The notes beneath the pieces were generated by a model. That model did no database searches and was not told where the DNA came from. It worked only from the letters and a program-made list of their open reading frames with translations. This document shows, piece after piece, positions 46,232 to 57,629 of a stretch of DNA of 64,000 nt. A program made the position numbers and the translations under genes. How positions within the stretch are numbered: position 1 is the stretch's first letter; each line of letters starts with the position of its first letter. Source of the DNA: Porpolomopsis calyptriformis (Eukaryota > Basidiomycota > Agaricomycetes > Agaricales > Hygrophoraceae); NCBI GenBank assembly GCA_951640195.1, contig OX621163.1, positions 3,596,001 to 3,660,000 on the forward strand, read 5' to 3'.

Positions 46232-47003
46232 AAAAATCATCTCATCACATAGCTTGGGGTTGTCAGGTCTCTCCAGACTTGATGTGTGTTTTTCTCTGCA
46301 ATGAGAGGTTGCTTTGTCCTCTATAACCCTCCTATGTCTTGGACCACCTCAACATGCTCAAAAATTTAGGTACCCACTCTTATTCTTAATCCTTCTTCAT
46401 TTATTCTCCTTGTCTCAAGTGTCCAGAAACACTCATAATGTACCCAAATTTTTCCCCCAACCCTAAGAAAATTGTAATCACCATTCGCGAACTATTATTA
46501 TTATTAATAAACAAGAATGTGATCAATGATTTTCTATATTCAACTCCTGCCTAGTAAAGTGAGGCAGACAGAATAGTGCTGGACTTGTGATGTAGAGGGC
46601 CCTTACTTCCCAACCACCATCTAGTGCAGCAAGCAGCTTATGTGTTGTACGTTACACTATTTCCTCTGCTTCTCCTCAGACCTGGTCTGGGTAGTGATTA
46701 ATCTTAGTGTACTTCTCTGCCCTCTGGCATTAAGCAGGTGGTACCCTATGTCACCACTGCACTCTGCCCTTTCTTCCACAGTGTCAGCCCTCAACAATGC
46801 TCCTGCTAGTAGCAGTAACACCCCTCCAATGCCTCCACCTCTACTCCCTCGACTGTGAAGATCCTATCTATCTAACCAAACCTCACCACCCATACCTCTC
46901 AGAGCCAATCAGCTCAAGCTCAGGCAATGTCATCAATGCCTTCAGCGAATACAGTCCAGAGTGCAAGTGATATCTTACATGAAGTAGAAGGTGTGGGTAG
47001 CTC
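46232..47003. other. Possible DIRS 3' end and unassigned sequence
   Basis: Follows the recombinase stop. I looked for the inverted or circular terminal repeats expected of DIRS elements and could not identify them. The 72-codon ORF at 46640-46858 is Ser/Pro-rich and unrecognised. Confidence 0.4.
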
Positions 47004-47217
47004 CTCTGTATAACAGATCTGTTACATACAGCCACCAACCTGTGTTTGTACTTATTTGTACCAGATACCTTAAGTACTGGTTATGCTTAGGTAAACAATA
47101 AGTTTACATCCCACTCCCACTTATACCAGATTGCCCCAATACATTAGTTCTGTGCATATCCTGGTATTGAGCAAAGTGTGATAACTTATCCCCAACCCTT
47201 ACACTTTTTTGCACATC
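47004..47217 (-). repeat. Dispersed repeat, inverted partner of 457-666
   Basis: Reverse complement of the left-end repeat, beginning TATAACAGATCTGTTACATACAG (palindrome TAACAGATCTGTTA) and ending TTTTTTGCACATCC. It ends sharply on both sides and lies upstream of element D. Confidence 0.75.
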
Positions 47218-47749
47218 CATAAGAAATTGTAGAATATCTGTGTAAATCAACTTTTGATTGAAAAAGCTTCCCTGTTGATAACATAGCCTTTGTCAATGAT
47301 GAAGACCCACATGAAGACTTGAATCATGCAGGCCTCAACAGCATACAATTCACAAGGCAAACTGCCTGATGACGATGACCTTGGAATAGCATAGATGAGT
47401 GCTGTCATTGATTCAGGTGTGCCATGTCACAACCTCAGCAACACCCGAAGACAGCTATCAACAGCTATAAATTCACCTCAGAGTGAATGAAGACATTGTG
47501 CCAACTTAGATGATAGCAGTTCCCAACTCACAGAAAGAGAGGATTCATCGCTGACAACAAGTTGGTGAGTAAGCATGACTATTAACCCTACACTTAATAC
47601 TTTAATGCAGACCCTCACAGAGGGTCAAACAAGGACAGGAAACCCTTCCTTATCATGAAACTTGAATGAATAAGCATATGTTCATTAAATGTTGAATCTA
47701 TTATATTGTAATGAAATAGACAACCAAGATGAGTGATGAGACCTGTCGC

Positions 47750-49620
47750 CCACACCTAGTCAGATGTCAACTATTACATGTTGTAAGAGATGACAAGAAA
47801 AGCACCTGCAGAATTGCCAGGCATTAAGCAAGACACTCTCCAATGTAGTTGACCGAGTCAATATACTCATTCAGACTAGAATAGATGGAATTAATTGTGA
47901 GGAATTCATGAAGCTAGCCAACAACCTTAATAAGGTTATGGTGCATAAGAATATCAACAACACCCATCAAAATAAGACAGATACAACCATTCATCTAGAT
48001 AGGGATGAAGAAGACAAACTTCTTCAACAAGTAGAAGCTGAGCTTCACCATCCTTGACAAGAAGACAAGACAAGTTCTGTCTATAAGAGATGGCATGCTG
48101 TGGCTAATCAAGTTGATAAACATCAACATGGAAGTAAGAAGAAGAATAACCAAACTAGGTTGTTTGAACAAGAAAATGAAGGAGCCTTGAGACCAGGCAT
48201 GTTCACACTCAAGGACAGAGTGGCTATTCAAAGGTTAAGAAATACTGACATCTGTGAAAACAGAAGATCTGGCCTGGATGACCAAGGCATCACCTTTGAT
48301 GATTCTAGAGAAACCATAGACTTATGGGCAGAAGGACTAAATAAGTGGCCTAAATGAGACTACTGGCTGCCGTCAGATAGAAGGTGGTATCACCAGTCAG
48401 ATGATAGTGATTCAGATAACCCGGATCAAGGATCGTCTTCTTCTGATGAGTCCAATTGTAGTGAAATGATGGACACTGCAAGTGATCAGTTGAGAAATCA
48501 ACCCTCCGATGCTACCGGACATGGTAGTAAAAGAACATCTAAACAGATGTCAAAAACAATAACATGACATAGAAGTCATAGTTGTAAACCTCATAAATAT
48601 GAGGGGAAAGATTGACACTCTGATTACCTTGGAGACATTCATTATAAATATCATAAATTAATTGATGAACAAGTGGGCAAACCACTGAAAGGGAACCTAT
48701 CTAGTTTCTAAACCTCATCACCTAAACTGCCTACTCCCAAAGAGTATAGTGGTGAAGAGGACATTGAGAAATTCAATGGGTGGGTTCAATCATTCTTGAG
48801 CTGGTTGAAATTGTCCAACTATGCTAGACCTAATGTGGAGCCAGAGTATATCACTTTAATGGCTATTTATCTTGCAGGCAAAGCAAGACAATGGTTTAAT
48901 GACAATGTCAACAGCGTGTCTAGGCAGAAACACTGATGGACATTCAAAGAGGTTATAACCAGACTGTACAACTGATTTATACATGAAGCATCTATACAGG
49001 ATGCTACAATGAAATTCTATTTGAGAAAGTACACCACAGAAGGTGGTGTCTTAGGATTTTTCTATGACCTCGAGAGGTACAGAGGATGTGTGATACATGA
49101 GCCTGACTTGTATATGTTCAAAACCCAATTATTATTGGGTCTACCTGCACAGATAACTGATGCAGTTGTCCAGAAAGGCATTACCACCGAAACCTTGTCA
49201 CTTGATACAATTCTCAAAGTGGCTTGATGTGTTAAAGAGAGTATTCAAATAAAGTATTACTATGATGAGTGATGCAAGGCAACATCTGGAGTAACCAGTC
49301 AGCCAAAGGCAACTGCAAATATGCAGCTGCCAACAAATCAGATGATGAATAAAGAAATGCTGTCGTATTTGAAGCCAGTGTACAATAAGTATATTAACAA
49401 ATGAGGTCCATACAGACCATATAGACCAACAGACAATTGTCAGCCTTACAGACCACTGCCAAATCAACCAAGTGGTTCTGGAAGTAGACTGACACTGCAG
49501 GCACTAGTATATAATTAAAACCAGACAGGATCATCTGGTGTAAAATGCTACGCATGTGGCAAGTTTGGGCCGCTATGTGACTGATCCAAAATGTCCCAAC
49601 TTTAGGAAGCCCTGAATGGC
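47750..49620 (+). pseudogene. gag: Family D gag
   Basis: Plus strand. An acidic/Ser-rich N-terminal part (SDSDNPDQGSSSSDESN near 48400-48450) is followed by a capsid domain: PTPKEYSGEEDIEKFNGWVQ, LAGKARQWFNDNVNS and the open stretch MKFYLRKYTTEGGVLGFF...LLLGLPAQ (49009-49227). A zinc knuckle (CYACGKFG) sits near 49550 and is disrupted by a frameshift. Many stops. No 5' LTR or primer site could be identified with confidence. Confidence 0.82.
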
Positions 49621-49639
49621 AACTATTCAAGAGGGGGAG

Positions 49640-50443
49640 GATGCATTCAAAATGGTAGCAGAAGACACTATCAAAGGGAATGACTAAGAGGCAGATGAGC
49701 CTCAAAATAACTACAGAATCATAGTTGAGGAAGAGGAGGACAATCCTTTGCAAGGATCACAGTATATATCACAAGGTAAAGAGTATCACCTCCAAGAATA
49801 TGATGAGTATGAAGAGTACTCACAAGAGGAAGATGACAATAACATTGTCAATGAACAGATACATTGCATAAGAGAAATGAGTAACCCTGCTCATGAATTT
49901 ATAGCATTTATAAATGATGAACAAGTGTTCAAAGAGAACACTCAACTCAAATCATGGGTTTATAAGTCCAGCAGACAGCAGGACTGCCCAGCAAAGCTGA
50001 GCACAAAAGTAAGGCCTTTAGTGGCTTGCATGGAATTAAACAGCCTTGTAGCTATTGTAATGTTCGATACAGGCAGCACCTCTGATGCCATTAGCCCAGA
50101 ATTTGCGAGAGTCACAAATTTAAAAATATATCAGTTGAAGGACCCTGTTCTGATCCAACTAGGATGCCGCAGTAGCAGATCACAGATTAACTACAGTACT
50201 TACTATCCCATGTGGTACAAAAGTATTGCAAAGAAGTACTACTTCAATATTGTAAATATCAACAGATTCAACACAATAATTAGTATTGGCTTCATGCATG
50301 AATTCAAAATTATGCTAGAGCCTAGCGCAAACCAGATAATGGTCCACAGTGTGGCTGCTCCCACTCTAACAGAAGGGGAGGAAAATGATGAAATTGTGTG
50401 CAGACAATTGCTGCGACAAACTGAACAAAGGTCTACTGAATGA
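49640..50443 (+). pseudogene. Family D protease region
   Basis: The 231-codon open stretch 49748-50443 contains an acidic linker (LQEYDEYEEYSQEEDD) and a retropepsin domain with the catalytic VMFDTGSTSDAISPEF. The active-site DTGS is intact. It is open until 50443 although both flanks are broken. Homologous to the clan AA proteases of basidiomycete gypsy elements. Confidence 0.82.
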
Positions 50444-50599
50444 CTAGCAGATGCAGAACTGAAAGGTTTTGTAGGGAAGACATCTGGACAGGACATCCAA
50501 GAAACTGACAAACCAAGAGAGTTTGTCAAGGAGTTCTCAAGAAAAAGGTGTTCAGATGTAAACACAAAGAAAATAAAAGATAATACCCTTAACAGGTCC

Positions 50600-51735
50600 A
50601 ATGAAAAGATGCTACTGAGTGTAGCTCAAATTGTTCAACTGATGAAACACCCCTAACAAATGAGGACAGACTTCACCTTCGAGCTAAATGGATTGAAGCA
50701 TGTCAGGATATTATGCATGGAGTGCCCAAGGAATTGCCTCCAGTACATAGTGTCAATTACCACATACCTCTTATCAACAAAGATAAGAAGTACAACTATT
50801 ATCTGCCGAGATGTCTAGACTTGCTAAAGCCTCAGCTTATGGTGAAGATTACATGGTATATGTGCACCAGGTGGTGGGAATCGGTGCAAACCGATCAAGC
50901 AGCTCCGATGCTGTGCATTCCAAAAAAGAGTGGCACTCTACAGACGCCAATTGATTGTTGTAAATGCAACAACAATACTTTGAAGGATGTTACACCCTTT
51001 CCTAACCAAGACCAGATCAGATACGATGTGGCTGGTGGAATGATAAGGTCAAAAATCAACTTATCAGATGCTTACAAGCAGGTATGGACAGTACCTGAAG
51101 ACATGCATAAGAGCATGTTTGCAACTATATATGGCACCTATGTAAGCCATACAATGCAGATAGGAGACTGCAATGCACCTGCTACATTCCAGTGGGTAAT
51201 AACAATGATCTCTCAAGATTTCATCAGCATATTCATGCATGTGTATCTTGACAATCTATTCCTCTATAGTGCTTCTGTCATGGAGCATGAAAAACACTTG
51301 GGTCTTATGTTTGGTAAACTATAAGAATACAAGTTCTACTTCCAAGAGGAGAAGTGCAAACTGTATGCTAATGTTATCAACTGTCTAGGACATAAGATAG
51401 ATGACAAAGGGCTACACACAGATGCTGATAAAATGGCAAGAATACATGATTGGCACTAGCTGCGCAATTACAATGATATCTAGAAGTTTATAGGACTTAT
51501 ACAATACTTGGTGCATTTCCTGCCAGATATATCAAGCTACATAGGGCCTTTAGCAGCCATGACATCAAACAGGCAACCATTTGTGTGGAGACTGATCCAC
51601 GATAAATGCTTTGAAATGATAAAGCAGATATGTTGCTCAACACCTATACTAGTGCTAATACGTCACAAGAAAGATGAACCTATATGTGTCATCTGCGATG
51701 CCTCAATACATAGCATCAGTGCAATGTACAGACAA
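50600..51735 (+). pseudogene. pol: Family D reverse transcriptase
   Basis: Plus strand. 50713-51324 is open: APMLCIPKKSGTLQTPIDC (normally PIDYR or VDYR-type), DAYKQVWTVPEDMHKSMF, CNAPATFQW and VYLDNLFLYS, where YLDD is expected (Asp to Asn). The following thumb/RNase H start (VICDASIHSISAM) is cut at 51735 by element X, with a GACAA duplication. Stops occur at 51322 and near 51459 and 51481. Confidence 0.87.
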
Positions 51736-51948
51736 TGTCACAACTGTAGTTGCAAGTCTTTTCATTGATCACAAGGCAGGCCTTGGAGCTTAATAGGTCT
51801 AAGAGGATATAGAAAAAGGTTCTAACAGGAACATCTTCATAAAGGGTAATGATTCCTTCCATGTTAAGTTTGACTTCTACAAAGAAGTTCTGTTGTGGGT
51901 TGAATCCGTTGTGTGCCTCTGCTGAGAGTTTAGGGAATATAGGTATGA
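51736..51948 (-). pseudogene. Outward-reading ORF of element X, copy 1
   Basis: Minus strand, homologous to 62486-62696. The start codon is ATA (ATG in copies 2 and 3) and stops are present (for example near 51880). A TATATAAA box is kept at about 52090-52097. It runs to the element's end at 51736. Confidence 0.7.
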
Positions 51949-52452
51949 ACAGTCAGCTCAATAGTTGTGAGTTTATGTTTCTCTTTTCTTGTTCTAATGG
52001 AAAAGCAGTCTGATAATTCTGATTGCATTTGTGCTACTACAAGTAATCTCACAGGTGGATGAAGTGATGATCCAGTTCGCCCTCAGGGTTTATATAGTAT
52101 TTCTAAAATAGGAGTTATTATGAGTCAGCCTCCACAGTCACCCCATTTTCTATTGTTCACAGCCTTCAATTAAGGTTTGCCATTGTTCCTAGTCATACTG
52201 CGGAAGGCTGTGTGCTTCTGATGACTCAATTCTATTGGGCATAGCCTTCCACAGCATTGGGCTGTGTTGTCTCATGACTGGTTCCTATTGTTCCTCTAGT
52301 CATGAGATTGCCATTGTTTCTATCTCTTGTCTGGCATATCAGGTTTCTCTTCTTTGACTGAGGAACCTCCTTTTGGTCCTCCCTTTGTTTGTGGACATAT
52401 AAAAAGTGTGGAGTTGTATCCCTATGCTTCAGTTCAATCCTTGTCAATCATC

Positions 52453-53285
52453 ATGACTGCCTCCCACCAAGGCTATTATGTTTGATTCTTCAAGCAGTCT
52501 GGGGTGGTGCACCGCACTACCCCTGTCTTTCTTGATTGTGATTCTTTTCATTACTACCTTCAGTGTATCCCTTCTGACACTGACCTTTGTTGGTCTTCTT
52601 TCTCCTGCTTCGCTTGTGGTGGCAAGCACAAAGCCAAGAAGTGTCTGTTCATTCGCTAGCCAATCCAGCATGCTTGTGGCCTAATAGAGGATCCGCTTGG
52701 TGAGTACTTTGTTTTGTCTTTATTAGTCTGTGTTTATTGATAATAGGCTTTCCCTTTCTTAGCTTGGGATAACAACACCCCTCCCCCTATTTCCCAGCTC
52801 CCTTTGGAGGAGCAAGTCGATTGGAGTTCTGATCATTGGGGGCACCCTCTCCTCTTTGTTGATCCCAAGCCTGAGCACTGGGCTGCCAGTCCCCCTTTCT
52901 ATCCTTGGACCCCTAGTCCATTAAGTCCTTTATCTAGTAGTAATGCTCTAAACTCTCTTACTCTCTTTCATATTTATTGACTCCTCATTTCTTAGTGGAA
53001 GATTTATCGATGTCATTGACCAACGTCAACATCAAGATCGAGGAAGAAGAAGTTCCCCCTAGTTTGTTGTAGAGTCCCACTAATGATTGGTTGGGTGAGG
53101 AAGCAAGAAAGATTGCAATGTGTTTTGTTGAAGGGAAGGCTGCTGAGTTGCAGGCCTCTGGTGGAGACACCAATGGGGCAATCTATTGGGGAAATAAGTT
53201 GGCCGCATTAGATAGTCAAGTAGTTTTGAGTTTCATAGAGTTCTTGAGGGATAGTATGGTGCAGGAGATTGCCAAGACGGACTAG
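52453..53285 (+). pseudogene. Zinc-knuckle-like gene of element X, copy 1
   Basis: Exons 52453-52699, 52763-52939 and 52996-53285, with introns GTGAGT...TTCTTAG (63 nt) and GTAATG...TTCTTAG (56 nt). Exon lengths (247, 177 and 290 nt) are identical to copy 2, showing purifying constraint or recent origin. Here exon 1 has TGA (at YV-stop-FFKQ) and TAG (at IR-stop-PIQH) where copy 2 is open. A TATA box (ACATATAAAAAG) precedes the ATG by about 50 bases. Confidence 0.85.
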
Positions 53286-53431
53286 TTTAAATAGTTAGTC
53301 AGACATGGACCTCCCCCTCTTGTACAAATAGTCTGCTGCCAATAAAGACAGCCCCTTTCCAAAAAAGAACAGGTATAGAAAAGAGAGGAAAAGAATGGAA
53401 TTTTAAGAGAGTGAATGCCAATTTCATGACA

Positions 53432-54710
53432 GACAAGGTCCTACCTAGCAAGCCTGCAGACCAGCAGGATTTATGTCACAAAGGTTTATGGATGCTCAAT
53501 GAAATTATTGTACTTTCAAGTATGAAACAATTGTGATACTCAAAGCCCTCCTTAAATGGGAGGACAAATTGATAGGATATCAGGTACATGTTGTGACTGA
53601 CCATCAAGCTCTTGAGTTTTTCAAGATGCAAAGATGCCTGTCTAGCCAACAAGCTCATTGGATAGAATACCTATCAAAATTTGACTTTAATATAACAGAC
53701 ATCAAAGGGCACTGAATAAAGTTGCCAATGCACTATCACATTATTATGAAAGTGATACATGGTATGAAGCTCATCCTGTGAGTGACTACATAGATGTAGA
53801 TATACATCTAGACTCAGAAAGAGATGATCTCCCTTGGGATCATCTAAATGAAATTGATAATGGAGCCATTGAAATGAAGGCCATCCAGGTCATCAAAGAC
53901 ATTCAACAATGCTGAAGCAATTGTCTCCTTGAAAGAGAAGAAGATAGAGATGTGCAAGCAGTAGTGCTCACACTAGTTCCAATTCCAGACATAGAACTGA
54001 TGAAAAAATTAAGATCATCCCTAGATAATCCAATGATCTTCCAATCCCATCAATGGGGAGAGAACTTGCACACTCATATAGAGTATGATGAATTGCTAAC
54101 AGTAGCAATTCACAGAGGATACAAATCTGATGCATTATTTGGTAAGGTTCTCAAAAACCCTGATCACTATGAGGCATTCACTGTCTGTGAAGGCCTGATT
54201 TGGTCCAAGAATTTAGGGGGAGAGGAAGTACTATGTATCCCATCTGCAAAGATGGGACAAGAATCAATTTTCAGCCTTATTATTGATCAAGCACACTCAA
54301 TAGTAGGCCATTTTGGTCCACAATGTACCACCAACTATGTAAGATGATAGTACTGGTGGCCTAAGATATTTAGCCATGTTAAACAATTTTGCAAGTTGTG
54401 TCAGACTTGTCAAATATTGAAAGATGATATGCAGCACCCAACAGGACTGTTGCACTCATTACCTATACCCACAAAACTGTAGCAATCAATTGGAATGGAC
54501 TTTATTGGTCTGTTTCCTGAAATTGATAGGTACAATTACCTATGGGTAGTCATTTGTTGAATGACATTAATGATCCACCTAATACTAGTGAATACCAAAA
54601 TGAAAGCATCTAAGCTTTTGTGGATCTATTTAAAAGAAGTAGTAAGGCTTCATGGCCTTCCTGAAAGTATAGTCTTAGACAGAGACTCAAATTTACCTCC
54701 AAATGGTGGA
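53432..54710 (+). pseudogene. pol: Family D RNase H and integrase remainder
   Basis: Continues D pol after element X: RNase H (ILKALLKWEDKLIGYQVHVV, TDHQALEFFK), tether, an open integrase N-terminal stretch 53952-54347 with the HHCC domain (QAHSIVGHFGPQCT, CKLCQTCQILK) and the start of the DDE core (SIGMDFIGLFPEID, LDRDSNL). It ends at about 54710, where the E2 LTR begins; the C-terminus and 3' LTR are absent. Confidence 0.87.
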
Positions 54711-54714
54711 GCGA

Positions 54715-55311
54715 TGATATGACCCCTCCATCCCCTGACCACTGTATATTCAACTATATGAATACTAGATGCCTATCAAGTCCTTCAAATATGAACATGA
54801 ACCCTTTGAATGCACCCAATAGCTCCTGAATGTTCCGAACAAGTTTGAGAATCTTCAAACTCTCCAAATGCGATCAAAGCTTTCTGAATGCAAATGAAAG
54901 TTTGTATATCAAAGGGAAGACACTTTTCAAAGGCATCATCTCTCTTCTAATTCTCCCTTTTTATTTGACTTCTTCATTCCCATTCACTACTTTCCCCTTA
55001 GATTATTAGAGAGGATCCCCTTTTATCATATACACTCAAAGGGATCCTTGTACTAGAAGATATATATACTGTATGTTGTAGCTAGTGATTCAAAAAGTTA
55101 GATATTCACTTCTCTCTCACTCTCAAGTCTAGATCTTCTAAGACTTCCTCTTTCAATCTGCCGATTCTTCCAATCCCCTGATTGATCACATTTGCAAATG
55201 ATTGAAGACTCCCTTTCTATGATCATTAATCATAGACTGTGTTGAGACTCTTTATAGTCATCCTTGCACCTTGTTCTGTGTTTGGTTCACATACATGAAG
55301 CAGACGTATCA
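54715..55311 (+). repeat. 5' LTR of family E2
   Basis: 597 bp with inverted ends TGATA ... TATCA, followed by a TGG-initial primer-binding site and a gag. A TATATATACTG stretch lies near 55062. It follows the truncated D integrase directly. Preceding pentamer AGCGA; the other LTR is not in the window. Confidence 0.78.
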
Positions 55312-55314
55312 TTT

Positions 55315-55326
55315 TGGAGCCCACTG
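55315..55326 (+). promoter_or_regulatory. tRNA-type primer-binding site of E2
   Basis: TGGAGCCCACTG, identical to the 12-mer at 14932, lies three bases after the LTR end. The two LTRs (597 and 398 bp) are otherwise different, so the site is conserved across distinct families. Confidence 0.7.
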
Positions 55327-55577
55327 CAAGGGCCCACTAATAAATCTTAAAAGATTCCTTTGACTCAGTCCTTTGAACTGCCATTCCTGACACACAATTG
55401 AGTCACTCGAAGCACAACCCTATGAGATAGATTCACTCAGAACATCAATCCAACCCAACTAACACTTTCTAACTCTCCAATAAATTGAAACCCAATTTCA
55501 ATCGATCATCCTTATTCACCCAATGAACCATCCTCTACCTTATCACTTTATCATTATCTTCTATTTCTATAACAAAT

Positions 55578-56090
55578 ATGACAATTCCACCAACTCTAGT
55601 TATGCCCACTCACGGTCACTCAACCACCCCAAAGTTCAATCCTGAACAACCTCGAGAACTTCAATGATACTTTCAAGACCTCAGAGGTCTTTTCGCTAAC
55701 TGTAGCACCAATGACGACGATGCTAAGAAGACTTACACCTTCAAATACATCGACATTGATACCTCTGAACTCTGGAAATACCAAACAGAGTTCCAAGTAG
55801 GACACACATTTGATGAATTCATCGCTGCCATCTATAAGCTCTACCCAGGATTGGAAGATGATTGAAAGTGGTCCATCGCTGATATGGACAAGATAGTTGG
55901 AGAACAACTTCAACTAGGAATCATGAATACGAACGAACTTGGAGCATATTTCTAATCATTCCTTGTGATTACCAAATTCCTGCAATCGAACAACAGAATC
56001 TCTGAAGCGGAACAAAGTCGCACCTTCATCCAAGGATTCCAACCTGAACTCTGGTCTACACACCCAGTCATTTTGCAGGGAATTTGTGGC
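55578..56090 (+). pseudogene. gag: Family E2 gag fragment
   Basis: Starts ATGACAATTCCACC at 55563-55578 region and reads PTHGHSTTPKFNPEQPRELQ-stop-YFQDLRGLFANC, then KKTYTFKYIDIDTSELWKY, AAIYKLYPGLEDD, ELGAYF and QSRTFIQGFQPELW. This is the capsid-like domain of a common basidiomycete gypsy lineage. Three stops interrupt it. Homology ends near 56090, so protease and pol are gone. Confidence 0.78.
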
Positions 56091-56351
56091 AGTTGAACTG
56101 AACTGAAATTATGTAGCTGTTTCAACTGCTACCTCACTGCCTTTGAGACTGCAGGTGCTAAGCAGTATTCAACAAACTGCTGCTCAGTCTGGGATGTAGC
56201 TGGTGCATAACCTAGGTGAAACTGGGATTATACACCAGTTCATTCAGGCATGTGATATTTGGTGCATTTGTCACTCCCCTTCATTTTTCCCATTCCCACC
56301 TCAGTATTGAGCAGACAATAACAAAATCCATTGATTAAACACTACCATGCA

Positions 56352-57019
56352 CTACCAGGGTCTGTAAGCATGCCTCCCAATCACCTGTCCAGAAGAAACA
56401 TCATTGCCAGACAAATTATGATGAGACAGCAGCATCCCTTCATTTGCTGCAGTTGGGGGAAAGGGCATTGTGCTGGAAAGGCCAATACCAGAGGGACCAT
56501 ATCCTTGCAGGCTGCTGGCTCCAGGTTGCACATTGAGAACTAGACAAGGATTCAGATGTGGATTCAGAGGTAGACATGGTTGAGGAGTAGAAGGGGCCAG
56601 AGTCTGTAGCCCCAGGTCAGGAGGGGGAGTGGTACCGACAGAGCCAGAACCAAATAGGTTATTGAAGATATGGCTAACCCTTAAAACCAGAGTGGGGGTA
56701 GGGTTTTCCATCGCAACAGTTTCCTGAATATATCTGCAAAAGGATGTTAGCCATGCAGTCAGGTAAGAAAGAATACATACTGGCGCTATCCATCACTACT
56801 GAGGTCAGGGCCCCATTCCGCTGCGCACTCTTTGAACCAATGATCCACTGCTTCGAAAAAAGATTGTTTCTTCTCCACACTGTTCTTGAGTTTCTTGACA
56901 CCAGTTCAGGTACACTTCATAGCTGGCTGCACAATATCATCACTTTTGTCATTTGCCTGAGCTCCAAGGTGATTATCCGAAATATTGAGAAGCCCACTGT
57001 TCTCGCGAGCAAAGCAGTG
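56352..57019 (-). pseudogene. Spliced gene fragment of unknown family
   Basis: Minus strand. An exon 57019-56781 follows an acceptor TTTTTCTTACAG and reads QHCFARENSGLLNISDN, then VKKLKNSVEKKQSFFEAVDH and CAAEWGPDL. A GTATGT...TTTTGCAG intron (56780-56734) joins in frame to exon 56733-56352 (QETVAMENPTPTLVL, then Gly/Pro/Ser-rich, ending GRHAYRPW-stop). Two stops (TGA at KCT-stop-TG and TAG at DG-stop-RQ) fit CGA and TGG codons. There is at least one more exon upstream, not found. No family recognised; it may be a host gene fragment or a transposon protein. Confidence 0.55.
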
Positions 57020-57203
57020 CTGTAAGAAAAACATGTTGCATCAGTGTACGAGACTGAAAAAATAAATATACCAATAATGCTACCCAAATGCTCCATTCAG
57101 GTTTCACAGAAGTTCTGGCAGATGGACCAACCATCATAGTAGTGAGCTTAATGACAGTCTGTTCAAGAGAGTGTTTTTTAGTGCTGAATATACTTTCACA
57201 TAG

Positions 57204-57460
57204 TGTTAGGTCTGAAGTTTCGGAGTTGATTTCGGAGATCGGAGTTAAATAAACGATGGGACTTAGTCGATATTCTGTCTACAGATACAGGGGAAAAAAT
57301 GCAGTACTTATATACCTGCTAGATAATTATATCTGAGACATAGTGACAACAGAGGACGTCATAAGTAGGAAACATGTGAAAAGTACAGAGTGTTCGGAGT
57401 TGTTGGAGTTATCGGAGTTCATTGGAATTCATCAGAGTTGGTCGGAACTGGGATGTAACA
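57204..57460 (-). repeat. 3' LTR of family B2
   Basis: 257 bp, reverse complement of 14274-14529 with few differences (TGTTAGGTCTGAAG ... GGGATGTAACA on plus), with the polypurine tract to its right (GTATCTCCCTCTTAAG on plus). Confidence 0.93.
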
Positions 57461-57629
57461 GTATCTCCCTCTTAAGGGCGAGCCCTCGAGACCGCATATT
57501 GGACTTGACCATGTTTGGTAATGACCAAGAAATCGGAGTTTCAGAATGTGGCGGATTTCGCAGAATCGCTGGAGTTTGAAATCAGAACATATATAATAAG
57601 GTCCGGTGAATCACTCTTCTTCATTAACA

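Larger units (their letters stand above)
51736..53431 (-). mobile_element. Element X, copy 1, TSD GACAA
   Basis: A 1,696-bp insertion inside D pol, with ends TGTCACAAC ... CATGACA and perfect GACAA duplications (51731-51735, 53432-53436). Its layout is the reverse complement of copy 2 (60989-62696), and the two align along their full length. It contains a three-exon gene on the plus strand (52453-53285) and the start of a divergent ORF on the minus strand. See the copy 2 entry for interpretation. Confidence 0.92.

Noticed and set aside
46640..46858. Ser/Pro-rich 72-codon ORF after the DIRS-like recombinase
   Set aside because: Low complexity and not part of the known DIRS gene set; likely chance.
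47260..47560. Possible protease-like text upstream of family D
   Set aside because: Only isolated words (AVIDSGVP-like) in different frames; too weak to call.
56331..56543. 70-codon plus-strand ORF
   Set aside because: It lies opposite the in-frame spliced exon on the minus strand, which has better evidence.
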